Assembly (NCBI RefSeq): GCF_014646115.1
Contig: NZ_BMMV01000002.1
Coordinates: forward strand, 261,322 to 325,321
DNA: 64,000 nt
Reading direction: 5' to 3'
Source of the DNA: Streptomyces camponoticapitis
Lineage (GTDB): Bacteria; Actinomycetota; Actinomycetes; Streptomycetales; Streptomycetaceae
Each line of letters begins with the position of its first letter. Within the stretch, counting starts at the first letter, position 1. Below are positions 34,899 through 43,499 of the stretch, in pieces. Position numbers and translations under genes: made by a program. The notes beneath the pieces are model-generated. The model was not told where the DNA came from. It worked only from the letters and a program-made list of their open reading frames with translations, and searched no databases.

Positions 34899-35519
34899 CT
34901 ACTCGAACCGCGCGGGGTCGCCCGCCCCCCTGCGTACGATCTCCGGCTCACCCTCGGAGAAGTCGATGACGGTGGTCGGCTCCGTGCCGCAGTCGCCCGA
35001 GTCGACCACGACGTCCAGCACATGGTCGAGCCGCTCCTTGATCTCCCAGCCCTGGGTCATCGGCTCACCGTCGTCGGGCAGCAGCAGCGTGCTGGAGAGC
35101 AGCGGCTCCCCGAGCTCCGCGAGCAGGGCCTGGGCGACGACATGGTCCGGGATACGGACACCGACCGTCTTCTTCTTCGGGTGCAGCAGCTGACGCGGCA
35201 CCTCCCTGGTCGCCGGCAGGATGAAGGTGTAACTGCCGGGCGTCGCCGCCTTGATCGCGCGGAACACGTCGTTGTCGATCTGCACCAACTGGCCGAGCTG
35301 CGCGAAGTTCTGGCAGACCAGCGTGAAGTGGTGACGGTCGTCGAGATTCCGGATGGACCGGATCCGGCTGATGCCGTCCCGACTGCCCAACTGGCAGCCC
35401 AACGCGTAGCAGGAGTCCGTCGGGTACGCGATGAGAGCGCCGGACCGGATGCTCTCGGCCACGCTGGTGATGGTGCGCCGCTGGGGGTTCTCGGGGTGTA
35501 CGTCGAAATACTTGGCCAT
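34899..35519 (-). CDS. Sua5/YciO/YrdC family protein
   Basis: A 206-residue protein of the L-threonylcarbamoyladenylate synthase fold, which makes the precursor of the tRNA t6A modification from threonine, bicarbonate and ATP. Family signs are ALIAYPTDSCYALGC, HHFTLVCQNFAQLGQLV, GSYTFILPATREVP and RIPDHVVAQALL. The C-terminus PTTVIDFSEGEPEIVRRGAGD is typical of the YciO-like branch, whose tRNA role is less certain. It appears to be monocistronic. Confidence 0.9.
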   Translation of the reverse strand: MAKYFDVHPENPQRRTITSVAESIRSGALIAYPTDSCYALGCQLGSRDGISRIRSIRNLDDRHHFTLVCQNFAQLGQLVQIDNDVFRAIKAATPGSYTFILPATREVPRQLLHPKKKTVGVRIPDHVVAQALLAELGEPLLSSTLLLPDDGEPMTQGWEIKERLDHVLDVVVDSGDCGTEPTTVIDFSEGEPEIVRRGAGDPARFE

Positions 35520-35799
35520 TGGCCGAGCTTAAGGGCTGTCCCGTAATCCCCGGTGGATCAGCCCACAGGGTCGGATGCCGTGCATCGATCGGGTTGGATC
35601 AGGGGGCGGGCTCGCGGCGGGAAGTGAGCGGTCTCCGTTCGCCTAAAGAATTGGTATGGACCTTTCCAGGGAGGGGTCCCCGGACGTAGCCTCTGCGCGG
35701 CGACGTCCGCGTAACCGGCCTGCCCCGTGCGGCAGTTGTGGACGAGCGCCGGACACATGAACGCCTGTCCCCCACACATCGTTCAGGAGTGAAGCCCCA
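35520..35799. other. Regulatory gap between the Sua5-like and chitinase genes
   Basis: A 280-base divergent region. It contains the start-proximal leader of the Sua5-like gene, a DasR-like site at 35652-35663 and a CAGGAG binding site (about 35784) for the chitinase GTG. No further gene was found. Confidence 0.5.
35652..35663 (+). promoter_or_regulatory. DasR-like operator upstream of the chitinase gene
   Basis: TGGTATGGACCT matches nine of twelve core positions of the DasR responsive element TGGTCTAGACCA known in Streptomyces chitinase promoters. It lies about 137 bases before the start codon. DasR responds to glucosamine-6-phosphate, so repression relieved by chitin breakdown products is expected. 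Confidence 0.55.
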
Positions 35800-36567
35800 G
35801 TGTTGAGAAGAGGCACCACGGCCGTCATGGCCGCCCTGCTGCTGGTCTGCGGTCTGCTCGTCGCCGCGCTGCCGGCCGCCGCACAGCCCTCCCGGAGCGA
35901 GGGGGGCCTTGGTGCGACGGGTGAGGCGCGCGGCGCGCACCACAAGCCGCGATTCGTCGTCAGCGAGGCCCAGTTCGAGCGGATGTTCCCGGACCGGGAC
36001 CCGTTCTTCACGTACGACGGCCTCATCGAGGCCACCGAGGCGTACCCCGGCTTCGCGAAGACCGGCAGTCGCACGACCCGCAAGCAGGAGGCGGCGGCCT
36101 TCCTCGCCAACATCAGCCATGAGACCGGCGGGCTGTTCTACGTGGTGTCGCAGAACCCCGACATGTACCCGATCTTCTGCGACGACACCCAGCCCTACGG
36201 CTGCCCGGCCGGGCGGGACGCCTACTACGGGCGCGGCGCGATCATGCTGAGCTGGAACTTCAACTACAAGGCGGCGGGCGACGCGCTCGGTCTCGACCTG
36301 CTCAACAATCCGTGGCTGGTCGAGACCGATCCGGCCGTGGCCTGGATGACGGCCCTCTGGTACTGGAACACCCAGTCCGGACCGGGCACGATGACCGGGC
36401 ACGACGCGATGGTGAACAAGAAGGGCTTCGGGCAGACGATCTGGAGTCTGAACGGATCCGCCGAGTGCAACGGCGGCAATCCCGCGCAGATGGAACACCG
36501 GGTCGAGCTCTACAAGCAGTTCACACGCGTGCTGCGCACCGCGCCGGGCCGCGATCTGACCTGCTGA
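35800..36567 (+). CDS. Secreted GH19 chitinase (single domain)
   Basis: A 255-residue exported chitinase that hydrolyses beta-1,4-N-acetylglucosamine chains. The signal spans about 1-29 (ALLLVCGLLVAALPAAAQ). The GH19 catalytic core shows FERMFPDRDPFFTYDGL, AAFLANISHETGG with the general-acid Glu, the second Glu region after it, GRGAIMLSWNFNYK, and the C-terminal FTRVLRTAPGRDLTC. No chitin-binding domain is fused, so it is the compact type. The GTG start has a CAGGAG site. The DasR-like site upstream supports chitin control. Confidence 0.92.
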   Translation: MLRRGTTAVMAALLLVCGLLVAALPAAAQPSRSEGGLGATGEARGAHHKPRFVVSEAQFERMFPDRDPFFTYDGLIEATEAYPGFAKTGSRTTRKQEAAAFLANISHETGGLFYVVSQNPDMYPIFCDDTQPYGCPAGRDAYYGRGAIMLSWNFNYKAAGDALGLDLLNNPWLVETDPAVAWMTALWYWNTQSGPGTMTGHDAMVNKKGFGQTIWSLNGSAECNGGNPAQMEHRVELYKQFTRVLRTAPGRDLTC

Positions 36568-36581
36568 GAAGGCGAGTGAAG

Positions 36582-36616
36582 GCTGCCCGGCCCGGTGGTT
36601 CGCCGGGCCGGGCAGC
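36582..36616 (+). terminator. Terminator after the chitinase gene
   Basis: A perfect 14-bp stem (GCTGCCCGGCCCGG and CCGGGCCGGGCAGC) with a seven-base loop starts 15 bases after the chitinase stop. Confidence 0.85.
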
Positions 36617-36640
36617 GCCGTCCCTGTGACGATACGCACG

Positions 36641-36670
36641 TTGCCTCAGCGGCCCTCTATTGCCTAATGT
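36641..36670 (+). promoter_or_regulatory. Probable leaderless promoter of the beta-lactamase-like gene
   Basis: TTGCCT (36641-36646) and TAATGT (36665-36670) are 18 bases apart. The GTG at 36678 is seven bases after the -10, so the mRNA would begin at the start codon. No ribosome binding site is seen. Confidence 0.5.
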
Positions 36671-36677
36671 CCGATTT

Positions 36678-37598
36678 GTGCTTCGAATTCCGAGACTGTC
36701 GCAGTTGGCCGCCGCCGCGCTCGCCCTCGCCGTGACGGCGTCGGGCGCGGCCTTCGCCGCGAACCGGACGCCCGACCGTCCGGCGTCCGAGGCGTCGGCG
36801 GCCGACCGTCCGGCCCACGCCGTCGCCTCGGCGTCGGCCGGAGTCGACGGCGCCGTGCGCGCGGCGCTGGACGCGCTGCCCAAGGGTGACGGCCGTTACA
36901 CCGTCGCCGTCAAGGATCTCGACGGCCGGCACGCGGCTGTCTACGGCGCGGGCACCGGCGCCTACGACACCGCGAGCATCGTCAAGGTCGACATCCTCGC
37001 GACCCTGCTGCTCGACGCCCAGGACGGCGGAACGCCGCTCACCGCGAAGCAGCGGAAGCTGGCCGCGGCCATGATCCGCAACAGCGACAACGACGCGACG
37101 AACGCGCTGTGGAAGACCATCGGCGGGACGGCCGGCCTCGACGCCGCCAACAAGCGCCTCGGCCTGGAGGCCACCCACGGCGACAAGGACGGCCACTGGG
37201 GCCTGACCCGCACGACCGCGGCCGACCAGACGGTGCTCCTGGAGGCCGTTCTCGGTGATGCCCGCTCCCCGCTGAACACGCACTCACGCGACTACCTGCG
37301 GTCACTGATGAGCACGGTGAAGGCGGACCAGCGCTGGGGGATATCCGCCGCCGACGGCAAGAGGGCCGCCGCCGAGCCGCCGCTGAAGAACGGCTGGCTG
37401 TCACGGAGCGAGACGGGCCTGTGGGACATCAACAGCATCGGGCGCGTCGACTACGGCGGACGTACCCTGCTCGTCGCGGTGCTGTCCGACGGACAGCCCA
37501 CGTACCGCAAGGGCGTCGACCTGGTGGAGCGGACCGCGACGACGGCCGTGAAGGCCTTCGTCAAGGCGGAGACCGGCGGCGTTGTGCCGAAGGCGTAG
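36678..37598 (+). CDS. Class A beta-lactamase-fold serine hydrolase
   Basis: A 306-residue exported protein. The signal covers about 1-28 (LAAAALALAVTASGAAFA). The SxxK motif is SIVK in YDTASIVKVDILATLL, and SDN occurs in IRNSDNDATNALW. The GLTRTTAADQTVLLEA segment replaces the usual omega-loop motif, and no clear KTG triad is seen near GRTLLVAVLSDG. It therefore resembles the beta-lactamase/transpeptidase-like family of unknown substrate rather than a proven resistance enzyme. The GTG at 36678 suits a leaderless transcript; a TTG at 36660 is the alternative. Confidence 0.82.
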   Translation: MLRIPRLSQLAAAALALAVTASGAAFAANRTPDRPASEASAADRPAHAVASASAGVDGAVRAALDALPKGDGRYTVAVKDLDGRHAAVYGAGTGAYDTASIVKVDILATLLLDAQDGGTPLTAKQRKLAAAMIRNSDNDATNALWKTIGGTAGLDAANKRLGLEATHGDKDGHWGLTRTTAADQTVLLEAVLGDARSPLNTHSRDYLRSLMSTVKADQRWGISAADGKRAAAEPPLKNGWLSRSETGLWDINSIGRVDYGGRTLLVAVLSDGQPTYRKGVDLVERTATTAVKAFVKAETGGVVPKA

Positions 37599-37795
37599 CG
37601 CGACGCCCCCACGACCGTCCTCCTGAGCGCCCCAGGTCCCCCCTCCCGCAGGGACACCGCGGCTGGCGTCGGCCGCCTGGCGGACCGCCTCCTCGTGAAA
37701 CGGGCGTTGCCGTACCTCTCACGCTAGGTCTGACCAGCGGATTCGTTCTGTCCCCGCCACTGCCGGGCTGGGCGGCGCGGGGCCGCTCGACGGCG

Positions 37796-37963
37796 TCAGC
37801 GCACCGGGCGGCGGCCGGTGCGGCGCCAGAGCACGGCGGCATGGACGAAGGCGCCGAAGAGAACCGCGACGCCGATGAAGAGCAGGAAGAAGAGTCCCTC
37901 GCCGACGAATCCGATCATGCCGAGTACGAGGGCCAGGATGATCAGGAGCAGTACGACAATCAT
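37796..37963 (-). CDS. Small hydrophobic membrane protein
   Basis: A 55-residue peptide starting MIVVLLLIILALVLG. Two hydrophobic helices (about 2-20 and 23-45) are separated by EG and followed by the basic tail RRTGRRPVR. Proteins of this size and sequence type are common in Streptomyces, often near stress genes. Its ATG lies 22 bases after the PRC-barrel gene stop on the same strand, so the two are likely co-transcribed. Function is unknown. Confidence 0.8.
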   Translation of the reverse strand: MIVVLLLIILALVLGMIGFVGEGLFFLLFIGVAVLFGAFVHAAVLWRRTGRRPVR

Positions 37964-37984
37964 TGCGGTGAGGCCTTTCGGCGG

Positions 37985-38341
37985 TCAGCGGCGGGCGAGC
38001 TGGCGCTCGCCGCTGGGGCCCGGCTCGTAGGGCAGGTCGTAGTGGGAGAAGACCGCCTTCTCGTCCTCGGCGGGCAGCACATCGTCCGTACCCATGGACG
38101 GCGCGTCCTTCACGACCGACTTCGCGTAGTTGACCCGCACATAGCCGGGCCCCACGACGGCCCCCGTGAGCGGGACGAAGACGAGGCGGTGCCGGGTCGG
38201 CATGCCGATCAGTACCGTCGCGACGGAAGGCTCGTCGGTACGGGTGTCGACGTAGACCGCCTCCAGCGAACCGATCTTGCGGCCGTCGGAGTCGACGACG
38301 TCCCGAGTGCGCCACTCGCGGATGTCCACGGCATCGATCAT
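37985..38341 (-). CDS. PRC-barrel domain protein
   Basis: A 118-residue soluble protein. The PRC-barrel core is MIDAVDIREWRTRDVVDSDGRKIGSLEAVYVD, then EPSVATVLIGMP and RHRLVFVPLTGAVVGPGYVRVNYAKSVVKDAP. The start at 38341 has a strong AGGAGGAG site. PRC-barrel proteins mediate protein or RNA contacts; this kind is often stress-induced in actinobacteria. It is followed by the small membrane protein. Confidence 0.87.
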   Translation of the reverse strand: MIDAVDIREWRTRDVVDSDGRKIGSLEAVYVDTRTDEPSVATVLIGMPTRHRLVFVPLTGAVVGPGYVRVNYAKSVVKDAPSMGTDDVLPAEDEKAVFSHYDLPYEPGPSGERQLARR

Positions 38342-38503
38342 GTCGGCTCTCCTCCTGAGGTGGCCCTCGCGATCGGGCTCACCCGTGCGTGTACCCCGTC
38401 CGGCTCCGGTCATGGTGACCGACGGCGCGGGGGGCGGCCACTCGGATGCGCCAGGGGGGCGACGCGGGTGACGGGAGGGCGCCCGGACAGGCGAACGGGC
38501 CGG

Positions 38504-39691
38504 TCAGGCCGCTCCGGTGGGGGACTCCTCGCCGTACGCGAGTTCGCTCGCCAGCAGCGCAGCGCCCACGACGCCCGCGCGCGGCCCCAGTTCGGACATG
38601 ACGATCGGCAGATTGCCCGTGGCCAGGGGCAGTGAGCGTTTGTACACGACGCTGCGGATCTCGGCGAGCAGCGGATAGCCGAGCCCGGTCAGACCGCCGC
38701 CGATCACGATCATCGACGGATTCATGAAGCTGACCAGAGTGGCGAGCACCTGCCCGACCCGGTGGCCGCCCGCCCGGACGAGGTTGACGCTCGTGTTGTC
38801 GCCGCCGTCCGCGCACTCCGCGACATCCAGGGCGGTCAACACCCCTCGTCCGGCGAGCCGTTCGGCGAGAGCGGGTGACTGGCCCGACACCGCGGCCGCC
38901 GTGGCGTCCCTGGCCAGCGCCACCCCGCCGAAGTACGCCTCCAGACAGCCGGTGTTCCCGCAGGAGCAGACCGGGCCGTCCGACTCGGCCTCCACCTGGA
39001 CATGTCCGATGTCCCCGGCGCAGCCCTCCGCGCCCCGGTAGATCCGGCCGTGGTGCTGCATACCGGAGCCGATACCGCTCCCGATCTTCACGAAGAGCAG
39101 ATGGTCGACGGTCTTCGCGACCCCGCTGTGCTGCTCGCCGAGAGACATCACGTTGACGTCGTTGTCCACCACGACCGGGCAGCCGTGCTCGCGGGCGAGG
39201 GTGTCGCGTACGGGAAAGCGGTTCCAGCCCACCATGATCGGCGGCGAGACCGGGACGCCCTCCCGGAACGAGACCGGTCCCGGCAGCCCGATGCCGATGG
39301 CGTCGAGCCGTGTGTAGTGCCCCTGGCCGGCCATCTCGCGCAGGAGTTCGCTGACGCGGCCGAGCACGGCGACCGGTCCGGAGCGGATGTCGGCGGGCTC
39401 GGAGCAGGACGCCACCGGTGCGAGCGCGCCGTCGGTGATCTCGATGTCGACGGAGCTGGCCCCCAGATCGACCGCTGCGAACCGCACCCCGGGGTCGAGC
39501 TGTACGAGGGTGGAGCGCCGACCGCCGCGCGACGCGGCGGGGCCCGCCTCCACGACCCGCCCGGCCGCGACCATACGGTCGAGTTCGCCGAGCAGCCGCG
39601 GGCGGGGCACCTCCAGCCGGTCCGCGAGCTGGGCGCGGGACAGCGGGCCGTTGTCCCGCAGCAGACTCAACACGCGGTACTGGATGCTCAC
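38504..39691 (-). CDS. ROK-family transcriptional regulator
   Basis: A 395-residue regulator with an N-terminal HTH (about 8-65: NGPLSRAQLADRLEVPRPRLLGELDRM) and a sugar-kinase-like ROK domain. The ROK signature includes AVDLGASSVDIEITD, GIGLPGPVSF, KIGSGIGSGMQHHGRIYRG and the zinc cluster CSCGNTGCLEAYFGG. HTH-bearing ROK proteins repress sugar genes and are released by sugar ligands. The upstream 390-base gap has a 9-bp inverted repeat that could be its operator. The minus-strand dehydrogenase and isomerase genes lie on its upstream side. Confidence 0.92.
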   Translation of the reverse strand: MSIQYRVLSLLRDNGPLSRAQLADRLEVPRPRLLGELDRMVAAGRVVEAGPAASRGGRRSTLVQLDPGVRFAAVDLGASSVDIEITDGALAPVASCSEPADIRSGPVAVLGRVSELLREMAGQGHYTRLDAIGIGLPGPVSFREGVPVSPPIMVGWNRFPVRDTLAREHGCPVVVDNDVNVMSLGEQHSGVAKTVDHLLFVKIGSGIGSGMQHHGRIYRGAEGCAGDIGHVQVEAESDGPVCSCGNTGCLEAYFGGVALARDATAAAVSGQSPALAERLAGRGVLTALDVAECADGGDNTSVNLVRAGGHRVGQVLATLVSFMNPSMIVIGGGLTGLGYPLLAEIRSVVYKRSLPLATGNLPIVMSELGPRAGVVGAALLASELAYGEESPTGAA

Positions 39692-39942
39692 GGGCTCACT
39701 TCCTCTGGACGCCTATGCGCGGCTGCCGGGAGTCGTCATGGGGCGGTACGGGGGGCGCCGGCACCTCACCGGCAAGGCTCGTACTCGCGGACGGCGGGAC
39801 CGTGCGCTGCTCTCGGCCGGCCGCGTACGGCCGGTCCGCCGCCCCGGCCGCGAAGCCGCCGCTTCCGCCCCGCGATCGCGCGCCCTGACGTCGCCCGCAC
39901 CACCCCGCGGACGTGCGGCGTCACGTACCAGACACGCCCCCG

Positions 39943-39974
39943 GGCAACTTTTTCACAGAAGACCGAAAGTTGCC
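39943..39974. promoter_or_regulatory. Inverted repeat upstream of the ROK gene
   Basis: GGCAACTTT (39943-39951) and AAAGTTGCC (39966-39974) are perfect 9-bp arms 14 bases apart, in a locally AT-rich stretch. A ROK operator is the natural interpretation; a hairpin is also possible. Confidence 0.45.
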
Positions 39975-40037
39975 GCCCTCTTGACGGAACCCGCTCCACC
40001 GACGCCCCCCAGGTGCTCACGCAGTCCGGGCACGGAA

Positions 40038-40064
40038 CTGCCCCGCCCGGTGAGGGCGGGGCAG
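40038..40064 (-). terminator. Terminator after the PKD dehydrogenase gene
   Basis: An 11-bp perfect stem (CTGCCCCGCCC and GGGCGGGGCAG) with a five-base loop lies 18 bases beyond the stop of the large minus-strand gene. Confidence 0.8.
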
Positions 40065-40081
40065 ACCCGTACATCCCGGCG

Positions 40082-43000
40082 TCAGCCGGTGGCGCCTCCC
40101 TTCAGCGCCCGCGCGTCCCGTGCCAGGGCCGCACCCGCCGCACTGTCCGGCACCAGAGCGGCATCGGCGGTGTAGCCGGCGAACGACTCCAGCACGGCCG
40201 CGGCCTGACTGGTGCGGCCCGCGTCGGTGTGCGCCTCGGCCTGGCCGAGCCGTACGGTCAGCCGCTGCTGTCCCTGCGCCGTGACCAGGCCGTCGGCCCG
40301 CAGCTTCGTGATCAGCGCGCGGATGTCGGCGTAGGAGGTACGGGTGGTGAAGGCCACCGTCCTCGTGGTCGTGTTGCCGGCCTTGTCGCGGGCCCTGACC
40401 GTGAGGTCGTGGTTCCCCAGCGGCAGCCGCCACAGCTCCAGCGCCTGACCGGAACTGACGGCCTTGCCGTCGACCGTGGCCGTCGTGGTGGCGATTCCGG
40501 AGACCGCGTCCGCGCCCGAGAAGACCGGTGTCGGCCGCTCGGAGTCCCCGTAGACGCCGTCGGCGTCGAGACCGGTGGCCGTCACCGTGGGACCGGTGCG
40601 GTCGATCCGTACGGTGAGTGAGCCCACCTCGGAGACGTTGCCGCCGTTGTCGGTCGCCCGGTAACGGACGGTGGTGGCACCCTCCTTGGACAGGGTGACG
40701 GCCGCGTTGGCCGACTGCCACGTCGCCCCGTCGTCGACCGAGTACTGACGACTGGCGACCGTTCCGTTGTCCGTCGCGGCGACCGACAGCGACACGTTGC
40801 CGGTGTACCAGCCGTCGTCACCGTTCGGCCGGGGCGGGTTGAGCGTCGCGGTGACCTTGGGCGCCGTCTTGTCCGCGACGCCGGCGCCCTGGAAGGTCAG
40901 TGAGTCCAGCTCGACACCGCCGGAGCTGGTGACGAAGACCTCGCCCGTCCCCGAAGGCGCGTTGCCCAGTGCGGTGGTGACGGTCTGCCAGCCTTCTCCG
41001 GCCGGTACCGGCACCGTCGCGAACGGCTCCGCGTCCGCCGAGCCCCAGCGCAGCGCCAGCGTACCGGCGCCGCTCGCACGGGTCTTGACCCCGTTGATCC
41101 CGGCGAACGACACCGGGTCGTACGCGATCCAGTCGGCCGCGTCGAACGAGGTCAGCTTGCGCTGGCCGGACGCCGTGGTGTCGTCGGTGATCGTGACACC
41201 CTCCGCCGAGTCGTAGTGCTCGCCCTGCGTCAGCGCCGGGTTGAGCACCACCTGGGCGTCTCCGGTCGCCGCCGGCACGCCTCCCGCGCCCTTGTCGGTG
41301 TAGGTGATGCCGAGGACGCCGAAGACGTTCTCGGTGTCACCGTGTCCCGCGTCGGCCGGGGTCAGCACGCCGCCCGTGCAGCCGGTGCCGCTGTTGACCG
41401 GGTGCCCGTGCTGGTTGTGTCCCAGACCGAAGGTCCAGGCGGCCTTGGCGCAGTCCGGTGTGGTGCCGTCCTCCGGGTCCTCGACGGCGATGCCGTACGG
41501 CACGGCGTCGCCCCAGTTGAAGAACCCGCCGTCCGGCGGCGAGGTGATCCGTATCGTCGGCGCCGTGTTGCCCACCGTGATCTGACGGCTCGTCAGTCCG
41601 GACTTGCCCTGTGGGTCGGTGACCTTGAGCCGGGCCTGGAACTGCCCGTTCTCGGCATACGTACGGCTGACCGCGGGTCCGGTGGCGTCGAACGTGCCGT
41701 CGCCGTCGAGGTCCCACTGGTAGGTGAGCTCGCCGTTCTCCGGGTCGCTGGACCCGGTGGCGCTGAAGGAGACCTCCAACGGGGCCTGGCCGGACGTCTT
41801 GTCGGCCTTGATCACCGCGGTGGGAGCCTTGTTGCCCTCGGCGTAGTCGATCCGGTAGAGACCCGCGTCGGGATTCTGCCGGAAGAAGCCGTCGCCGTAG
41901 TCGAGGACGTAGAGCGCGCCGTCCGGGCCGAACTCCAGGTCCATCGGGTTGTCCCACTGCGGGATGCCGTTCTGCGCGCGCTCGCTGTTGGGCAGCAGGT
42001 TCTCCAGCTTGCTCACCGGGCCGTCGGGACCGTCGAGCGTCAGCGCGGCGACGTAGTCCTGGGAGAACTCCGCCATGAACGCCTTGCCGTCCCAGTACTC
42101 CGGGAACTTGCCGGGCGAGGGGTTGTCCGCGTCGTAGTGGTAGACCGGACCGCCCATCGGGGCCTGGCCGCCCGGACCGCCGGGACCGCGGAAGGCCGTC
42201 AGCTCGGGCCACGGCTGGTCGGTGTCCCTGTCGCCGTACCAGAGCGTGGCCGGCGCGGACGCGGGCAGCTCGGTCAGACCGGTGTTCCAGCGCGAGTCGT
42301 TCACCGGCGCCGCGCAGTCGAAGGCCGGGCCGGGTGTGAGGGTCGCGAAGTCGAAGTCCCGGTAGGGCTTGGTGTTGTCACCGGTGCAGAACGGCCAGCC
42401 GCTGTTCAGCGGCTTGGTCGTGGACTGCCACTCGACGTATCCCATCGGACCGCGGTTCGGGTCCGCCGTACCGGCGTCGGGGCCGTAGTCGCCCCACATC
42501 ACGGCGTCGGTCTTCCGGTCCACCGCCAGCCGGAAGGGGTTGCGCAGACCCATCACGAAGATCTCGGGGCGGGTCTTGGCCGTGCCCGGCTCGAAGAGAT
42601 TCCCCTCCGGGATGGTGTAACCGCCGTCCTCCTGGACGTCGATGCGCAGGATCTTGCCCCGCAGGTCGTTGGTGTTGCCCGCGCCTCGGCGCTCGTCGAG
42701 CCCGGGGTTGTAGCCCGCCGCGTCGTTGATCGGCGTGTACCCGTTGACGTTCGGGCCCGACGCCGGCGTGTTGCCACCGGTCGCGAGGTAGAGGTTCCCC
42801 TTGCTGTCGAAGTCGACGTCACCCGCGACATGGCAGCACTGACCGCGGTTGGCGTCGACCCGGATGATCTCCTGCGCGGTGGAGAGATCGAGCTTGTCGC
42901 CGGTCCACTTGAAGCGGGTCAGGGTGTCGTACCCTTCCCACTGCTTCCAGTACGCGTCGGTCTGCCCGGCGGGCAGCGTCTGCGGCGCGGAGCCGGGCGG

Positions 43001-43381
43001 GGTGTTCAGCGGCGGCGAGTAGTAGAGATAGACCCACTTGTTGGTGGCGAAGTCCGGGTCGAGCGTGACCGTCTGCAACCCCATCTCGGAGTTCTGGTAC
43101 ACGTCGACATGGTTGACGACCTTCGTGACACCGGTGCCGGGGTCGGTGAGCCGTACGTCGCCGTTGCGGGCGGTGTGCAGGACCCGGTTGTCGGGCAGCA
43201 CGGCGAGGTCGATCGGCTCGCCGGTGTCCTTCGTCAGGGTGACTTTCTCGTAGTTCGACCAGTCCAGGGCGTGTTCGTGGCCCGGGTGCGCCTGGGCGGC
43301 GGGCGCGACGGCCACACCGCCCAGCGCGGGCAGTGCCACGAGCAGGACCCCTGTCATCAGGCGTCTCAGGGTGCGGTGCAC
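40082..43381 (-). CDS. Secreted sorbosone-dehydrogenase-like protein with PKD, CBM6-like, Ig-like and FIMAH-like domains
   Basis: A 1099-residue exported protein. The signal (about 1-33) ends APAAQAHPGHEH. Residues about 45-440 are a glucose/sorbosone dehydrogenase-like six-blade propeller (RVLHTARNGDVRLTDPG, VYLYYSPPLNTPPGS, VDFDSKGNLYLATGG, KAFMAEFSQDYVAALTLDG). A PKD domain follows (QAPLEVSFSATGSSDPENG). Then come a segment with NWGDAVPYGIAVEDPEDG, a CBM6-like part, an Ig-like repeat (YRATDNGGNVSEVGSL) and a C-terminal helical FIMAH-like domain. The GTG at 43381 has GAGGAG. It likely oxidises or cleaves extracellular sugars. Confidence 0.86.
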   Translation of the reverse strand: MHRTLRRLMTGVLLVALPALGGVAVAPAAQAHPGHEHALDWSNYEKVTLTKDTGEPIDLAVLPDNRVLHTARNGDVRLTDPGTGVTKVVNHVDVYQNSEMGLQTVTLDPDFATNKWVYLYYSPPLNTPPGSAPQTLPAGQTDAYWKQWEGYDTLTRFKWTGDKLDLSTAQEIIRVDANRGQCCHVAGDVDFDSKGNLYLATGGNTPASGPNVNGYTPINDAAGYNPGLDERRGAGNTNDLRGKILRIDVQEDGGYTIPEGNLFEPGTAKTRPEIFVMGLRNPFRLAVDRKTDAVMWGDYGPDAGTADPNRGPMGYVEWQSTTKPLNSGWPFCTGDNTKPYRDFDFATLTPGPAFDCAAPVNDSRWNTGLTELPASAPATLWYGDRDTDQPWPELTAFRGPGGPGGQAPMGGPVYHYDADNPSPGKFPEYWDGKAFMAEFSQDYVAALTLDGPDGPVSKLENLLPNSERAQNGIPQWDNPMDLEFGPDGALYVLDYGDGFFRQNPDAGLYRIDYAEGNKAPTAVIKADKTSGQAPLEVSFSATGSSDPENGELTYQWDLDGDGTFDATGPAVSRTYAENGQFQARLKVTDPQGKSGLTSRQITVGNTAPTIRITSPPDGGFFNWGDAVPYGIAVEDPEDGTTPDCAKAAWTFGLGHNQHGHPVNSGTGCTGGVLTPADAGHGDTENVFGVLGITYTDKGAGGVPAATGDAQVVLNPALTQGEHYDSAEGVTITDDTTASGQRKLTSFDAADWIAYDPVSFAGINGVKTRASGAGTLALRWGSADAEPFATVPVPAGEGWQTVTTALGNAPSGTGEVFVTSSGGVELDSLTFQGAGVADKTAPKVTATLNPPRPNGDDGWYTGNVSLSVAATDNGTVASRQYSVDDGATWQSANAAVTLSKEGATTVRYRATDNGGNVSEVGSLTVRIDRTGPTVTATGLDADGVYGDSERPTPVFSGADAVSGIATTTATVDGKAVSSGQALELWRLPLGNHDLTVRARDKAGNTTTRTVAFTTRTSYADIRALITKLRADGLVTAQGQQRLTVRLGQAEAHTDAGRTSQAAAVLESFAGYTADAALVPDSAAGAALARDARALKGGATG

Positions 43382-43499
43382 GGTGATGCGTCTCCTCGTT
43401 CGCTGGCGGTAAGGAGTGCGGGGACAGGGAGTGGACGGAACAGGCCAGGCGCCTCCGCGCGGGAGAGGCGCCCGGCCTGTTCGCCGGGGGAGGCTCCGC

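Larger units (their letters stand above)
39692..40081. other. Gap upstream of the ROK gene
   Basis: A 390-base region holding the ROK leader, the inverted repeat at 39943-39974 and the terminator at 40038-40064. No other gene was seen. Confidence 0.5.
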
